A stretch of 64,000 bases of DNA from Aquabacterium sp. (GTDB lineage: Bacteria; Pseudomonadota; Gammaproteobacteria; Burkholderiales; Burkholderiaceae_C), in assembly GCF_016234775.1 (NCBI RefSeq), contig NZ_JACRAH010000047.1:1-64000 (forward strand), in the 5' to 3' direction. Below the pieces are notes generated by a model, which saw only the letters and a program-made list of their open reading frames with translations, ran no database searches and was not told the DNA's origin. Made by a program: the position numbers and the translations under genes. The stretch's first letter is position 1, and each line of letters begins with the position of its first letter. Below are positions 17,284 to 26,372 of the stretch, in pieces.

Positions 17284-18915
17284 TCAATCGAGCGACGGTC
17301 CTTCGCACTGGTCCAGCAATTTGAGAAAGCGCGCCACATCCAGCGGCTTGGTCAGGTAGGCCACGAACCCGCGCTCTTTGGCTTCGCTGATCTGATCGGG
17401 CATGGCGTCGGCGGACAGGGCCACGCGTGGGATGCTGGCCGTGGCGGGCTGCGTGGCCAGCGCATCGGACACATCCAGGCCGCTCATGTCGCCCAGGTGC
17501 ATGTCCAGCAGCAACAGATCAGGTGGGCAGGCTTGTGCCATGGTGATGGCCTGTTGGCCGCTGTAGGCCACGTCCAGGTGCCAGTGGGGGCGCATCCGCA
17601 TGACCTGGCGCAGCAGCTCCACGTTGATCACGTTGTCCTCGGCATAGAGCACCGTGCGGTTGCGCAGCCCCAGTTCATCGAGACCGCCAAAACCGCTTCG
17701 GGGCGCTGCTTCCGCGCAGCGGGCATCCAGCGCCGGAGGCCGAGCCAGTGGCAGCCAGACCCGAAAGCTGGTGCCGGTACCCGGCGTGCTGCTCACCTCG
17801 ATGTGCCCATCCATCAGGTCCAGCAGGCGCTTGACGATCACCAGTCCGATGCCGGTACCTTCGATTCCAGTGCGCTCGGCGCCCAGCCGATTGAAGGGTT
17901 CGAACAGGTGCGAGACCTGCTCCGGCGTCATGCCATGGCCGGTGTCGCTGACCGTGATGAGCACGCGGCCCTGCAGGGCCATGGCTTCGATCAGGGCCTG
18001 GCCGCCCGCACGGTTGTACTTGATCGCGTTGGACAGCAGGTTGACCAGCACCTGGCGCAGGCGCACCCGATCGGCCTTGACGAACACGCCGATATCCGGC
18101 GAGTTGTGATTCAGCGTCAAGCCCGCGTCGCGAGCCTGGTTGCTGATCAGCGCCAGTGCCTCCTCCAGCACGCTGCTGACGGACAAGGTCTCGATGGACA
18201 TGGGCAGGCTGCCCGCTTCGATGCGCGACAGGTCGAGCACGTCGGTCATCATGGCCAGCAGATGCGCGCCTGCCTTCTCGATGTGTTCCACCTTCTGGCG
18301 CTGGGCCTCGTTGATCGGATTGCGCGGGTCCACGCGCAGCAGCTGTGCAAAACCCAGCATGGCATTGAGCGGGGTGCGCAGCTCGTGGCTCATGCGCGAG
18401 AGGAACTCGGTCTTGGCCTTGCTGGCGCGCTCGGCGGTGCGGGCTGCACCCAGCGCTTCCTGCATGCGCAGGCGTTCGCTGATGTCTTCGACCACCGAGA
18501 CCATCTGTACCGGCCGCCCCTGTTCGTCCTTGAGCAGCACCACACTGAGCATGACGTGCACGACTTCGCCATCAGGTCGCACGTAGCGCTTTTCACGGGT
18601 CAGGCGATCTTGCTGACCGTTGAGCAAGGCTTCGGTCGTGGCCAGGTTGGCGGGGGCCTCATCGGGGTGCGAAATGTCCAGGAAGTGCAGCCCGATCAGG
18701 TTGTCCCGCTCGCGCCCGGTGATGTCGGCAAAGCGCTGGTTGACTTCGACGAAGCGGCCGTCCAGCGTCAAGCGGGCGATGCCGACCCCGGCGGCCTCGA
18801 AGATGGCGCGGTAATGTTGATCCCCGGAAGGTATCTCCGGGCTTGCGCCAGAGTGAGATGAGGCGGTGTGATCACGTGGCGAAGTGGGGCGGGAACCGGG
18901 GGCGAGGCTGGACAT
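17284..18915 (-). CDS. PAS-containing hybrid histidine kinase with receiver domain
   Basis: This protein of about 543 residues has a PAS/PAC sensor (about 33-150, with RFVEVNQRFADITGRERD), a HisKA domain with phospho-accepting His near 177 (SRMSHELRTPLN), and an HATPase (NAIKYN, DTGHGM, GTGIGLVIV). The C-terminal receiver has DLLLLDMHLGDMSGLD and LTKPLD. It lacks membrane segments, so it is cytoplasmic. It is a paralogue of the kinase at 10745-12409; its second half of the receiver is nearly the same. The ATG at 18915 is preferred over a GTG 12 codons upstream. It lies 84 bases after the second diguanylate cyclase and may be in that operon. Confidence 0.92.
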   Translation of the reverse strand: MSSLAPGSRPTSPRDHTASSHSGASPEIPSGDQHYRAIFEAAGVGIARLTLDGRFVEVNQRFADITGRERDNLIGLHFLDISHPDEAPANLATTEALLNGQQDRLTREKRYVRPDGEVVHVMLSVVLLKDEQGRPVQMVSVVEDISERLRMQEALGAARTAERASKAKTEFLSRMSHELRTPLNAMLGFAQLLRVDPRNPINEAQRQKVEHIEKAGAHLLAMMTDVLDLSRIEAGSLPMSIETLSVSSVLEEALALISNQARDAGLTLNHNSPDIGVFVKADRVRLRQVLVNLLSNAIKYNRAGGQALIEAMALQGRVLITVSDTGHGMTPEQVSHLFEPFNRLGAERTGIEGTGIGLVIVKRLLDLMDGHIEVSSTPGTGTSFRVWLPLARPPALDARCAEAAPRSGFGGLDELGLRNRTVLYAEDNVINVELLRQVMRMRPHWHLDVAYSGQQAITMAQACPPDLLLLDMHLGDMSGLDVSDALATQPATASIPRVALSADAMPDQISEAKERGFVAYLTKPLDVARFLKLLDQCEGPSLD

Positions 18916-18999
18916 GGCAACAGCGGATATCGGACACCACCTGGGTTCCACTGCATTGAACCGGCGGTGGTGTGATGGCGGCTCAATGACCGCACTGTC

Positions 19000-20151
19000 T
19001 CACACTTGGTCGTCCTGAGCCAGCGATGCGCCTTTCGGATGACTTTGGTCCTTGTGGGGCCACACCAGCTCGACCCGGTCGCGCCCATTGGCCTTGGCGG
19101 CATACAGCCCATGATCGGCGCGCTCCAGGGTTTCGTGCAGGGGCTCACCAATGGGGTGTTCGGTCAAGCCTGCCGAGAAGGTGACGCGGATGCCGTTTCC
19201 GACCACCAGCTGACGCAAGGCCGTCTGAAAGCGCGCCAGTGACGCCTGCGCGCCCTGCAGACCCGGATCGGGTGCCGTCAGCATCAGCAGAAACTCTTCG
19301 CCACCCCAGCGTGCCAGTACGTCGGTCTGGCGCAACTCCTTGCCCACCGCGTCGGCGAAGGCCTTGAGCACCATGTCGCCGGTCTGGTGGCCGAAGTGGT
19401 CATTGACCTGCTTGAAATGATCCAGGTCGATCAGGGCCAGACAGAAGCCCTCGCCACTGCGGTGCTGGCGCTTTACCTGCTGCTCCATCAACTGCATCAT
19501 GTGGCGGCGGTTGTACAGGCCGGTCAATTCATCCCGCGTGGCAACTTCATGCAGCATCGACAAGGCGTGCTGCAGTTCCTGCTTTTGTTCAACGAGCCTG
19601 GTGCGCAGTTTGGCCACGTGGGTGGCCACCGCAGACAGGACAGGCAGCGTGCTGCCCGCCAGGACGAACTTGATGATTTCGATGCGAGCGTCAATGCGCT
19701 CGGGCTCGCGCATGATCAGCCAGGCCATGGCCAGACCGAGGCATGACAGGGTGCTCACACCCAGGATACGTACCTGCCTGGGCGACAGCGTGATCATGCT
19801 GAACACCATCACCAGGGCAATCAACACCAACACGGCGTTGCGCATGGGGCCCACGATCACGTAGGCCATCAGGATGGAGGCCATGGCAAACATGCACTGC
19901 GGCAGGTCCATGCCAGGGCTGCCCAGGCGATTGGACATGCCGGTGCGCACGAGCAGATAAAAGATGGGGACGCCTGTCCACATGAAGATCACCAAGGGAA
20001 TGGCAGCATGCGCTGCAACCAGGTTGGTGTTGACCAGATAAAGGAGCACGGCGGTGCTGGCCGCGTAACCATAAACGGCCAGCAGCGTCATCGTGACGCG
20101 CGCGCGAACCTTGGGATCCTGACCGAAGATGAGGTCGCCGAGTTTGCTCAT
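19000..20151 (-). CDS. membrane GGDEF diguanylate cyclase (second of a tandem pair)
   Basis: The N-terminal ~190 residues of this 383-residue protein carry about six hydrophobic segments. After a short coiled coil (RTRLVEQKQELQHALSML) comes the GGDEF domain: TRDELTGLYNRRHM, DLDHFKQVNDHFGH, and the active-site RWGGEEF. The product-inhibition I-site RxxD (RQTD) sits five residues before GGEEF, so an active, feedback-controlled c-di-GMP synthase is expected. The ATG overlaps the stop of the upstream cyclase gene (ATGA), a sign of translational coupling. It is similar to that gene and probably arose by duplication. Confidence 0.93.
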   Translation of the reverse strand: MSKLGDLIFGQDPKVRARVTMTLLAVYGYAASTAVLLYLVNTNLVAAHAAIPLVIFMWTGVPIFYLLVRTGMSNRLGSPGMDLPQCMFAMASILMAYVIVGPMRNAVLVLIALVMVFSMITLSPRQVRILGVSTLSCLGLAMAWLIMREPERIDARIEIIKFVLAGSTLPVLSAVATHVAKLRTRLVEQKQELQHALSMLHEVATRDELTGLYNRRHMMQLMEQQVKRQHRSGEGFCLALIDLDHFKQVNDHFGHQTGDMVLKAFADAVGKELRQTDVLARWGGEEFLLMLTAPDPGLQGAQASLARFQTALRQLVVGNGIRVTFSAGLTEHPIGEPLHETLERADHGLYAAKANGRDRVELVWPHKDQSHPKGASLAQDDQV

Positions 20152-21335
20152 CTTTGTAGCGCGCTCGGTTCTGGAGAACTGGGTGACGCTTTTTTGTCCG
20201 TGACTTCGCCAGACATCGCGCTCATTCGAATGACCGTGCAATTTCTCCCTCCATCCTTGGCCTTATACAGCGCTCGGTCCGCACGTTCAATGCAGACATC
20301 CAGGGCTTCCGACATGTTGTAGGCGGTCAGACCGGCAGAGAAAGTGGGCCTCAGATCGGGCAAGGAAGGCACCAAGGTGGCTTCGGCCAGCAGCATGCGG
20401 GCGCGTTCCAGACCCACGTTGGCCATTTCGGGCGAGGTGTCATTGAGCAGCACCAGAAACTCTTCGCCACCCCAGCGTGCCAGGACGTCGGTGTCGCGCA
20501 GGCCGCTTTGAACCACCTTGGCGAAGTTGCGCAGCACCTCGTCGCCGACGGCGTGGCCATAGGTGTCGTTGATGCGCTTGAAGTGGTCGATGTCCAGCAG
20601 GGCCAGGCAGAAGCGGTGGTAGCCCGAGCGTTCCAGGCGTTTGCGATGCTGCCCGAGCACGTCCATCATGTGGCGGCGGTTGAACAAGCCGGTGAGCTCG
20701 TCGCGCGTGGCCAGCACCTGGATGCGCACCAGGGCATTGGCCAGTTCGTCCTTCTGGGCCTGCAGTTTGGAGCGCAGGCTGGACAGTTGCGCGGCCAGGC
20801 CGGAGATCGTCGGCACGATGGCGGCAGTCAGCACGAAATGCGCAATTTCCAGCTTGAACGGGTAGTTGATCGGGTCTGTGCGTATCTTGATCAGAATGGC
20901 AATGCCCATCAGCACCACCGTGTAGCCGCCGGCGATGATGGCGCCGCGTTGCTTCATGTTGAAGATGCCGAACACCAGCACCAGGGCCAGCAGCATCATG
21001 GTCGAGCCATGGACCGGCCCGGTGACCGAGTATGCGCCCACGATGATGGTCAACGCCGACAGGATCTGTGGCAGGGTCATGGCCGGGTCATCGAAGCGCA
21101 TGTTCAGGCCCGTGCGCAGCACCAGGTACCAGACCACGATGTTGACCAGGATGACGCCGCTCAGGCGTTTGACGTCTTCCGCCTCCATGTAACCCACCCA
21201 CCACGCATAGACCTGCAGGAAGCAGCATGCGATGAACACATTGGCCGCCATCAGCGAGCGCGTGATGCGCAGGCGCTGTTTGCGGTCTGTGGTCAACAGC
21301 AGGTCGTTGAGGCGGGAAATCAGGGGTGCGTACAT
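20148..21335 (-). CDS. membrane GGDEF diguanylate cyclase (first of a tandem pair)
   Basis: This 395-residue protein has an N-terminal membrane part with about six helices, a linker coiled coil, and a GGDEF domain with ATRDELTGLFNRRHM, LDIDHFKRINDTYGH and RWGGEEF. The I-site RDTD is intact. It should convert two GTP to c-di-GMP, possibly in response to a signal sensed by the membrane region. Its stop codon overlaps the start of the next cyclase gene by four bases (ATGA), so the two are read from one message. The hybrid kinase downstream may respond to the same input. Confidence 0.93.
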   Translation of the reverse strand: MYAPLISRLNDLLLTTDRKQRLRITRSLMAANVFIACCFLQVYAWWVGYMEAEDVKRLSGVILVNIVVWYLVLRTGLNMRFDDPAMTLPQILSALTIIVGAYSVTGPVHGSTMMLLALVLVFGIFNMKQRGAIIAGGYTVVLMGIAILIKIRTDPINYPFKLEIAHFVLTAAIVPTISGLAAQLSSLRSKLQAQKDELANALVRIQVLATRDELTGLFNRRHMMDVLGQHRKRLERSGYHRFCLALLDIDHFKRINDTYGHAVGDEVLRNFAKVVQSGLRDTDVLARWGGEEFLVLLNDTSPEMANVGLERARMLLAEATLVPSLPDLRPTFSAGLTAYNMSEALDVCIERADRALYKAKDGGRNCTVIRMSAMSGEVTDKKASPSSPEPSALQR

Positions 21336-21373
21336 GTTCGTGTCACGGCATCAATGGGGCTTTCGGCGTGATG

Positions 21374-21397
21374 CCCTCAGACCTTGAGGGTTTTATT
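21374..21397 (+). terminator. terminator-like hairpin with U-run
   Basis: CCCTCA-GACCT-TGAGGG is a 6-bp stem with a 5-base loop, followed on the plus strand by TTTTATT. No plus-strand gene ends just upstream, so it may stop antisense transcription entering from the right-reading side or serve as a hairpin in the leader of the leftward cyclase operon. Confidence 0.4.
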
Positions 21398-21414
21398 GTT
21401 CATTCGAAATTTTT

Positions 21415-21458
21415 GAACTGATGCATCAAGCGGCTTCAGCCACCTTGATGCACAGTTC
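21415..21458. repeat. long perfect-stem hairpin upstream of cytochrome b561 gene
   Basis: The left arm GAACTGATGCATCAAG (21415-21430) pairs with 21444-21458 over 15 bp with a single bulged A. The 13-base loop itself contains GGC/GCC. The hairpin lies between two divergent genes, 45 bases before the cytochrome b561 start. It could be an operator for a large dimer or a strong RNA structure in the leader; there is no U-run after it on the plus strand. Confidence 0.65.
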
Positions 21459-21502
21459 AGCCACCATCTCACTATTGCGCCATGTGACAGGAGCCAATCC
21501 TC

Positions 21503-22066
21503 ATGAAAACCGGACAAAACACCCCCATCCAGCGATATGGTGCCGTGGCCATGCTCTTTCACTGGGTGCTGGCGCTGGCCATCGTCATCGCCTTCGTGGT
21601 GGGGTTGACTGTGGAAGACATGCCCCTGAGCCCCAGCAAGGTCAAGCTCATCAACTGGCACAAGTGGGCCGGGGTGGGCATCCTGGCCTTGTCGGCCTTG
21701 CGCCTGGTGTGGCGCATCACGCATCGTCCTCCCGCCTTGCCCGGCGCCATCGAGCAGGCCATGCCTGGCTGGCAACGCATTGCCCACCACGGCACCCACC
21801 ACCTGATGTACCTGCTGTTCTTCGTGGTGCCGCTGCTGGGCTGGGCCTACAGCTCGGCCAAGGGCTATCCCATCGTGTGGTTCGGGGTGTTGCCTCTGCC
21901 TGATCTGGTCACCCCCAACAAGGAGCTGGCCGAGGTGCTGGAAGAAGCGCACGGTGCGGCTGCTTTCGCGCTGATGGGGCTGGTTGGCCTGCACGTGGCC
22001 GCCGCGCTCAAGCATCAGTTCATCGACAAAGATGGCCTGCTGGACCGCATGCGTCCCGGCCGTTGA
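21503..22066 (+). CDS. cytochrome b561 (di-heme membrane electron carrier)
   Basis: This 187-residue four-helix membrane protein fits the bacterial cytochrome b561/YodB family. RYGAVAMLFHWVLALAI gives a first heme-ligand His, INWHKWAGVGILAL a second, with RIAHHGTHHLMYLLFF and the C-terminal EEAHGAAAFALMGLVGLHVAAALKHQF adding the others. It probably transfers electrons between quinol and a periplasmic acceptor. It is followed 44 bases later by two YceI genes. The b561-YceI pairing recurs in proteobacteria; YceI binds isoprenoid lipids such as ubiquinone. Confidence 0.93.
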   Translation: MKTGQNTPIQRYGAVAMLFHWVLALAIVIAFVVGLTVEDMPLSPSKVKLINWHKWAGVGILALSALRLVWRITHRPPALPGAIEQAMPGWQRIAHHGTHHLMYLLFFVVPLLGWAYSSAKGYPIVWFGVLPLPDLVTPNKELAEVLEEAHGAAAFALMGLVGLHVAAALKHQFIDKDGLLDRMRPGR

Positions 22067-22109
22067 TCACACCGCCACCTCCATTCAGACCGGACAGAAA
22101 GGTCCCACC

Positions 22110-22700
22110 ATGTTTGCACTGTTGAATCGCCCAGCCTCGCCGGGCCTGCTGAGTGCCCTCGCATTCACCGGCATGGCGCTCGTCCAGCCCGCGTTGGCGG
22201 CTGATCAGGCTTTGGTGCCCGCCCAAAGTGAGGTCAGCTTCGTGGCCAGGCAGTTGGGCGTGCCGCTGGACGGCAAGTTCAAGTCCTTCTCGGCACAGTC
22301 CGCGTTTGACCCCAGATCGCCGCAGACCAGCAAGATTGCTTTCACGGTGGACCTGGGCAGCGTGGCGGTCAACGCTGACGCCAACGCCGAGCTGGTCAAG
22401 CCGGACTGGTTCAATACCGTCAAGTTCCCGAAGGCCACCTTCCAGTCCTCGGCCATCAAGGCGCTGGGCGCAGGGCGTTTCGAGGTGGTTGGCAAGCTGA
22501 CCATCAAGGGCAATGCCCGCGATCTGGTCGTGCCCCTGCAGTTGAGCCAGGCCGCCGGCCTGAGCACCGCCACGGGTGGTTTCACCCTCAAGCGCCTGGA
22601 CTTCAAGGTGGGGGACGGCGAATGGGCCGATACCTCCATCGTGGCCAACGACGTGCAAGTCAAGTTCAAGCTCGTGCTGCAGGGCGTGCCTGCGCTGTGA
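22110..22700 (+). CDS. YceI family periplasmic lipid-binding protein (first copy)
   Basis: This protein of about 196 residues has a signal peptide (LLSALAFTGMALVQPALAA) followed by a YceI lipocalin-like barrel. The sequence shows SEVSFVARQLGVPLDGKFKSF, then KIAFTVDLGSVAVNAD and DWFNTVKFPKATFQSSAIK, the typical family blocks. YceI proteins bind polyisoprenoids in the periplasm. The start at 22110 is given by the signal peptide. It is in the operon with cytochrome b561 and a second YceI gene, which is only distantly similar. Confidence 0.92.
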   Translation: MFALLNRPASPGLLSALAFTGMALVQPALAADQALVPAQSEVSFVARQLGVPLDGKFKSFSAQSAFDPRSPQTSKIAFTVDLGSVAVNADANAELVKPDWFNTVKFPKATFQSSAIKALGAGRFEVVGKLTIKGNARDLVVPLQLSQAAGLSTATGGFTLKRLDFKVGDGEWADTSIVANDVQVKFKLVLQGVPAL

Positions 22701-22763
22701 GCGATCTCCCCTTTCTTTTTCCCCACCCGACCCACTGAACCCGAACCCCCAAGGAATCGCACC

Positions 22764-23342
22764 ATGAAGCAACTGACCCAACTTTTTGCCGCCACCTCGC
22801 TGGCCTTCGCTTTCGCTACCTCGGCCTTGGCCGCACCCGAGACCTATGGTGTCGAGCCCAATCACACCTACGCCAACTTCTCGTACAACCACATGGGCCT
22901 GTCGACGCAGATCAGCAAGTTCAGCAAGACCAGCGGCACCGTGGTGTACGACAAGGCGGCCAAGACCGGTTCGGTGGACGTCACCATCGACATGAAGTCC
23001 GTGGACACTGGCTCCAGCCTGTTCAATGGCCACATCCAGGGCGCCGACTTCCTGGACACAGAGAAGTTCCCCACGGCCACCTTCAAGTCGACCAAGGTCG
23101 TGTTCGAGGGTGACAAGCCCGCCACCATCGAAGGCCAGCTGACCATCAAGGGCATCACCAAGCCCGTGACCCTGAAGGTCAGCCACTTCAGCAATATGGA
23201 GCACCCCATGGCCAAGCGTGACGCCATCGGCGCCAACGCCAGCACTCAGATCAAGCGCACGGAGTTCAATGCCGGCAAGTACGCCCCGCTGGTGGGCGAC
23301 GACGTGACCATCACGATCTCGCTGGAAGCGATCAAGCAGTAA
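22764..23342 (+). CDS. YceI family periplasmic lipid-binding protein (second copy)
   Basis: This 192-residue protein has a signal peptide ending in ALA before APETY and the canonical YceI pattern: YGVEPNHTYANFSYNHMGLS, DVTIDMKSVDTGSSLFNGHIQGADFLDTEKFPTATFKS, and EGQLTIKGITKPVTLKV. It is closer to the E. coli type than the first copy. AAGGA lies before the ATG. The gene is the last of the b561-yceI-yceI operon and ends 10 bases from the convergent hybrid kinase gene. Confidence 0.95.
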   Translation: MKQLTQLFAATSLAFAFATSALAAPETYGVEPNHTYANFSYNHMGLSTQISKFSKTSGTVVYDKAAKTGSVDVTIDMKSVDTGSSLFNGHIQGADFLDTEKFPTATFKSTKVVFEGDKPATIEGQLTIKGITKPVTLKVSHFSNMEHPMAKRDAIGANASTQIKRTEFNAGKYAPLVGDDVTITISLEAIKQ

Positions 23343-23352
23343 GCAAGCGGGA

Positions 23353-25266
23353 TCAGGCCGGGTCGCGGGCCTGGCTGGATGCCTGTGGCTGAGGGCGCTG
23401 TGGTGCCCCACGCAGGTGTCGCAACAGCACCGTGCGCAACTCGTCCTGCCTGAAGGGCTTGGCCAGGTGTTCGTTCATGCCGGCGGCCAGGCAGCGTTCG
23501 CGGTCACTGTTCATGGCGTTGGCTGTCAGGGCGACCACGGGCACGGGCTGGCGTCCGTGGTTGTGCTCCCAGGTGCGCAAGCGGCGCGTGGCCTCGATGC
23601 CATCTAGTTCGGGCATCTGGCAATCCATCAGCACCACGTCGTAGGGGTGGTCGGCGCGTTCCAGCTCGGCCAATGCCTCCAGGCCGTTTTCAACCCGGGT
23701 GACCTGTACGCCCAGGTTGGCCAGGGTGGCTTCGGCCACGATGGCGTTGACCGGGTTGTCTTCGGCCAGCAGCACATGGCCACCCTTGTTGGCCGCCGTG
23801 GTGATGACCTGGGGGGCCTGCGGGCCGATTTCGGCCGCCTGCTGGTCGCTGAGATCGAGGTCGACCTTTTCCACCTGCGTGGCGGACAGGGGCACCGTCA
23901 TCGTGAAGATCGAGCCTTTGTCGAGTGCGCTCGTGCACACGATGTCGCCCCCCATGGCCCGCGCGATCTCGCGTGAGATGGTCAGCCCCAGGCCCGTGCC
24001 TTTGTGCTTGCGCCCAAAGCTGCCGTCCACCTGGTGGAAGGCTTCGAAAATCAGCGGCAGGTGCTGGGGCGAGATGCCCACGCCGGTGTCTTCGATCTTG
24101 AATTGGATGAGGCCATCGTCCTGGCGCGAGACGTGCACACGCACCTCGCCGCTGTCGGTGAACTTGATGGCGTTGCCCACCAGGTTGTGCAGCACCTGGC
24201 GCAGCCTGGCGGCATCCCCCTTGACCCAGCAGGGCGCGGGCAGGTCCAGCGTCGTGCGCAGCTTCAGGCCCTTTTCCGTGGCGGTGATCTTCAGCACCGA
24301 CAGCACGTCGTGGATGACGCCCAGCAGCTCGAAGGACGAGGTGCTGATCTGCAGCTTGCCGGCTTCAATGCGTGAGAAATCCAGCACGTCGTTGATGATG
24401 CCCAGCAGGTGCTCGCCCGTGCGTTCGATCAGCTCGATCTGCTGGCGGGAGTCGGCCAGTACACCCGGCTTGGCAGGCAGGCGGTTGTGAACCAGGCGTG
24501 CCAGGCCCAGGATGCCGTGCAGCGGCGTGCGCATTTCGTGGCTCATGGTGGCCAGGAACTGGTCCTTGACGGCACTGTGGCGCTGCGCGAGCTTGAGTGC
24601 CTCCGCCCTTTCTCGGGCGATGCGGTCCGTGGTGAAGCGCAGCCACAGCAGTTCGGTGATGCGGCGCTCGCTGCGCCGGCTCTCGAACATCATGAGCCCG
24701 AGCAGCGCCAGCAGCCCGAAGCCGCCAAACGTGCCGTAGGCATCCTGACGGGTGAACAACATCAGTGCTGCCGGCAGCAGGATGGGGATGTTCATCAGCG
24801 CATTGGGCTTGATGTCGGCCTGCAGCGTGAAGGAGCACACGCAGCAGGCCCCCACCAGCGTGGCCACCACGACCACCGTGGTGATCAGGTCCTGCACGGG
24901 CATGAACACGCCTGCCAGCCCCCAGATCAGCCCATGTATGCCGCAGGCCACGTTGAGGCTCTTGAGCCAGTAAGCGCTGGCCCGGTTGCGTGAGCCGACA
25001 TAACTGCTCAGGTGGATCACCCGCAGCACGGCGATCAGCACGCTCAGGCCTGCCCAGATCATGGCCTTGTCTCGGCCAACCTGTTGGGCAACGACAAAAC
25101 TCAAGGCAGTGGCAAACAAGGCGCTGAACACGGCCACTGGCAGCGTGGCCGCAAACAACATGCGGATTCGCTCTGCCCGGATCAAGCGGTTGAGTTCCGG
25201 ATCGTCGGGCGAGACGCGCGCCTGATCGGGATCGGGCAGCATCAAGGCTTGGCAGTTGAAACGCAT
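23353..25266 (-). CDS. membrane hybrid histidine kinase with receiver domain
   Basis: The N-terminal ~195 residues of this 637-residue protein form about six hydrophobic segments. A coiled linker is followed by HisKA with the phosphorylated His near 243 (ATMSHEMRTPLHG), and an HATPase with NAIKFTDSG, DTGVGI and GTGLGLTIS. The C-terminal receiver (about 495-620) has LLAEDN, VVLMDCQMPELDG and the KPF motif. The architecture is of the BarA/TorS kind, but no Hpt domain is present, so a separate phosphotransferase is expected. The gene is convergent with the second yceI gene and downstream of a PEP-CTERM gene on the same strand, separated by a terminator. Confidence 0.93.
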   Translation of the reverse strand: MRFNCQALMLPDPDQARVSPDDPELNRLIRAERIRMLFAATLPVAVFSALFATALSFVVAQQVGRDKAMIWAGLSVLIAVLRVIHLSSYVGSRNRASAYWLKSLNVACGIHGLIWGLAGVFMPVQDLITTVVVVATLVGACCVCSFTLQADIKPNALMNIPILLPAALMLFTRQDAYGTFGGFGLLALLGLMMFESRRSERRITELLWLRFTTDRIARERAEALKLAQRHSAVKDQFLATMSHEMRTPLHGILGLARLVHNRLPAKPGVLADSRQQIELIERTGEHLLGIINDVLDFSRIEAGKLQISTSSFELLGVIHDVLSVLKITATEKGLKLRTTLDLPAPCWVKGDAARLRQVLHNLVGNAIKFTDSGEVRVHVSRQDDGLIQFKIEDTGVGISPQHLPLIFEAFHQVDGSFGRKHKGTGLGLTISREIARAMGGDIVCTSALDKGSIFTMTVPLSATQVEKVDLDLSDQQAAEIGPQAPQVITTAANKGGHVLLAEDNPVNAIVAEATLANLGVQVTRVENGLEALAELERADHPYDVVLMDCQMPELDGIEATRRLRTWEHNHGRQPVPVVALTANAMNSDRERCLAAGMNEHLAKPFRQDELRTVLLRHLRGAPQRPQPQASSQARDPA

Positions 25267-25322
25267 TCGGCTTTTATCGTCGCCTGTTGCACGGGACTTG
25301 AGAGATTGTGAGACAACAAAAG

Positions 25323-25345
25323 AAAAACCCCGGCTAAAGCCGGGG
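25323..25345 (-). terminator. intrinsic terminator after the PEP-CTERM gene at 25377
   Basis: On the minus strand GCCCCGGCTTTAGCCGGGG forms an 8-bp GC-rich stem with a 2- to 4-base loop (25328-25345) followed by five T residues, then CTTTTG. It lies 32 bases after the stop of the PEP-CTERM gene and separates it from the kinase gene at 25266. Confidence 0.9.
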
Positions 25346-25376
25346 CGGGAACATCAAGCCTCTGCCGCCAGTGGGC

Positions 25377-26372
25377 TTAGACGCTTGTGCGTCGCCGAGC
25401 AAGACCGATACCTGCCAGCCCCAGGCCCATCAGAAGGTAAGTGCCTGGCTCTGGGATAGATGGTGGCGTAACGGGTGGATTAGGGTCGATGTTGACATCA
25501 CGAAAATCCAGGCTGCCCTCGAGACGCGCATAGGCGGATGTGTGAACACCCAGAACGACCGATACATCAGAGCCCGTCAGGTTGGCAAACTGTACGTTGA
25601 GCGACTTGGTCCGTTCAAAGTTTGTTTCTCCGTAGGCGTGTGTCAATTGCGATGACGAAGAATTGATCGTCGTTGCAAAGACATTGCCGTATTCATCGGT
25701 TTCAAAGGACTGCGTGCCCAGGTCAAGCCCGGCACTGGCTCCCATCATGTCGTAGTCCCACACGTACGCATCATTCAAACCTGGCATGGCGGCTGCCTGA
25801 GCCACAAAAGCGTCCTTGTCAAACTGCCCCTTTACAGTGGCCACACCGGAAATGAACAGTGCCGTGTTGGCACTCAATGTGATCGATATCGGGTTGCCCA
25901 GGTCGTCGTACAGGCCTGGATTGACGCTCAAACTTGATTCAGAGCGCACCGAGAAGTTCTCGTAACGGCGGTTAGCTGGATCGATGTTGGCAAATGCCTC
26001 GTTGGTCGATGCTGAAGCCGAGGCCAAGAAGCCCTGAGAAGTCGCCGTGGCTGACTCGGATATGAGTGAGGTGTTGAGGGCGGTATCGGGAAGCAAGCCG
26101 GTATAGGGGGCGCTTGCGTCATAAGCACTGGCGTAGCCGTCGGGCAAGTAGTAATTCGTATGATTTAAAAACGTGTTGATCTGGTTGTTGAACGTGATGG
26201 TGGGCGCAATGCCATCGTTGGTGTCCAGGTCAACAAGACGGTATGTGAGGCCGGTGATCTGGGCGTTGGCCGTGGCTGCCACATTCGCCTGGGCGCAAAC
26301 AGGCAACGCAACTGAGAGGGCGATCAAGAATGGCTTGAGCGCCATGCGCGGAGCGAAATAGACAGTCGACAT
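25377..26372 (-). CDS. PEP-CTERM sorting-domain protein
   Basis: This 331-residue protein has a signal peptide (KPFLIALSVALPVCAQA) and a C-terminal PEP-CTERM tail: SIPEPGTYLLMGLGLAGIGLARRR. The body is rich in Asn, Thr and Ser with a beta pattern and no catalytic motif that I recognise. Such proteins are handed to exosortase and linked to extracellular matrix. AAGGGGAA lies before the ATG. It is transcribed alone: an intrinsic terminator follows and the HDOD gene lies upstream on the same strand after 108 bases. Confidence 0.92.
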   Translation of the reverse strand: MSTVYFAPRMALKPFLIALSVALPVCAQANVAATANAQITGLTYRLVDLDTNDGIAPTITFNNQINTFLNHTNYYLPDGYASAYDASAPYTGLLPDTALNTSLISESATATSQGFLASASASTNEAFANIDPANRRYENFSVRSESSLSVNPGLYDDLGNPISITLSANTALFISGVATVKGQFDKDAFVAQAAAMPGLNDAYVWDYDMMGASAGLDLGTQSFETDEYGNVFATTINSSSSQLTHAYGETNFERTKSLNVQFANLTGSDVSVVLGVHTSAYARLEGSLDFRDVNIDPNPPVTPPSIPEPGTYLLMGLGLAGIGLARRRTSV

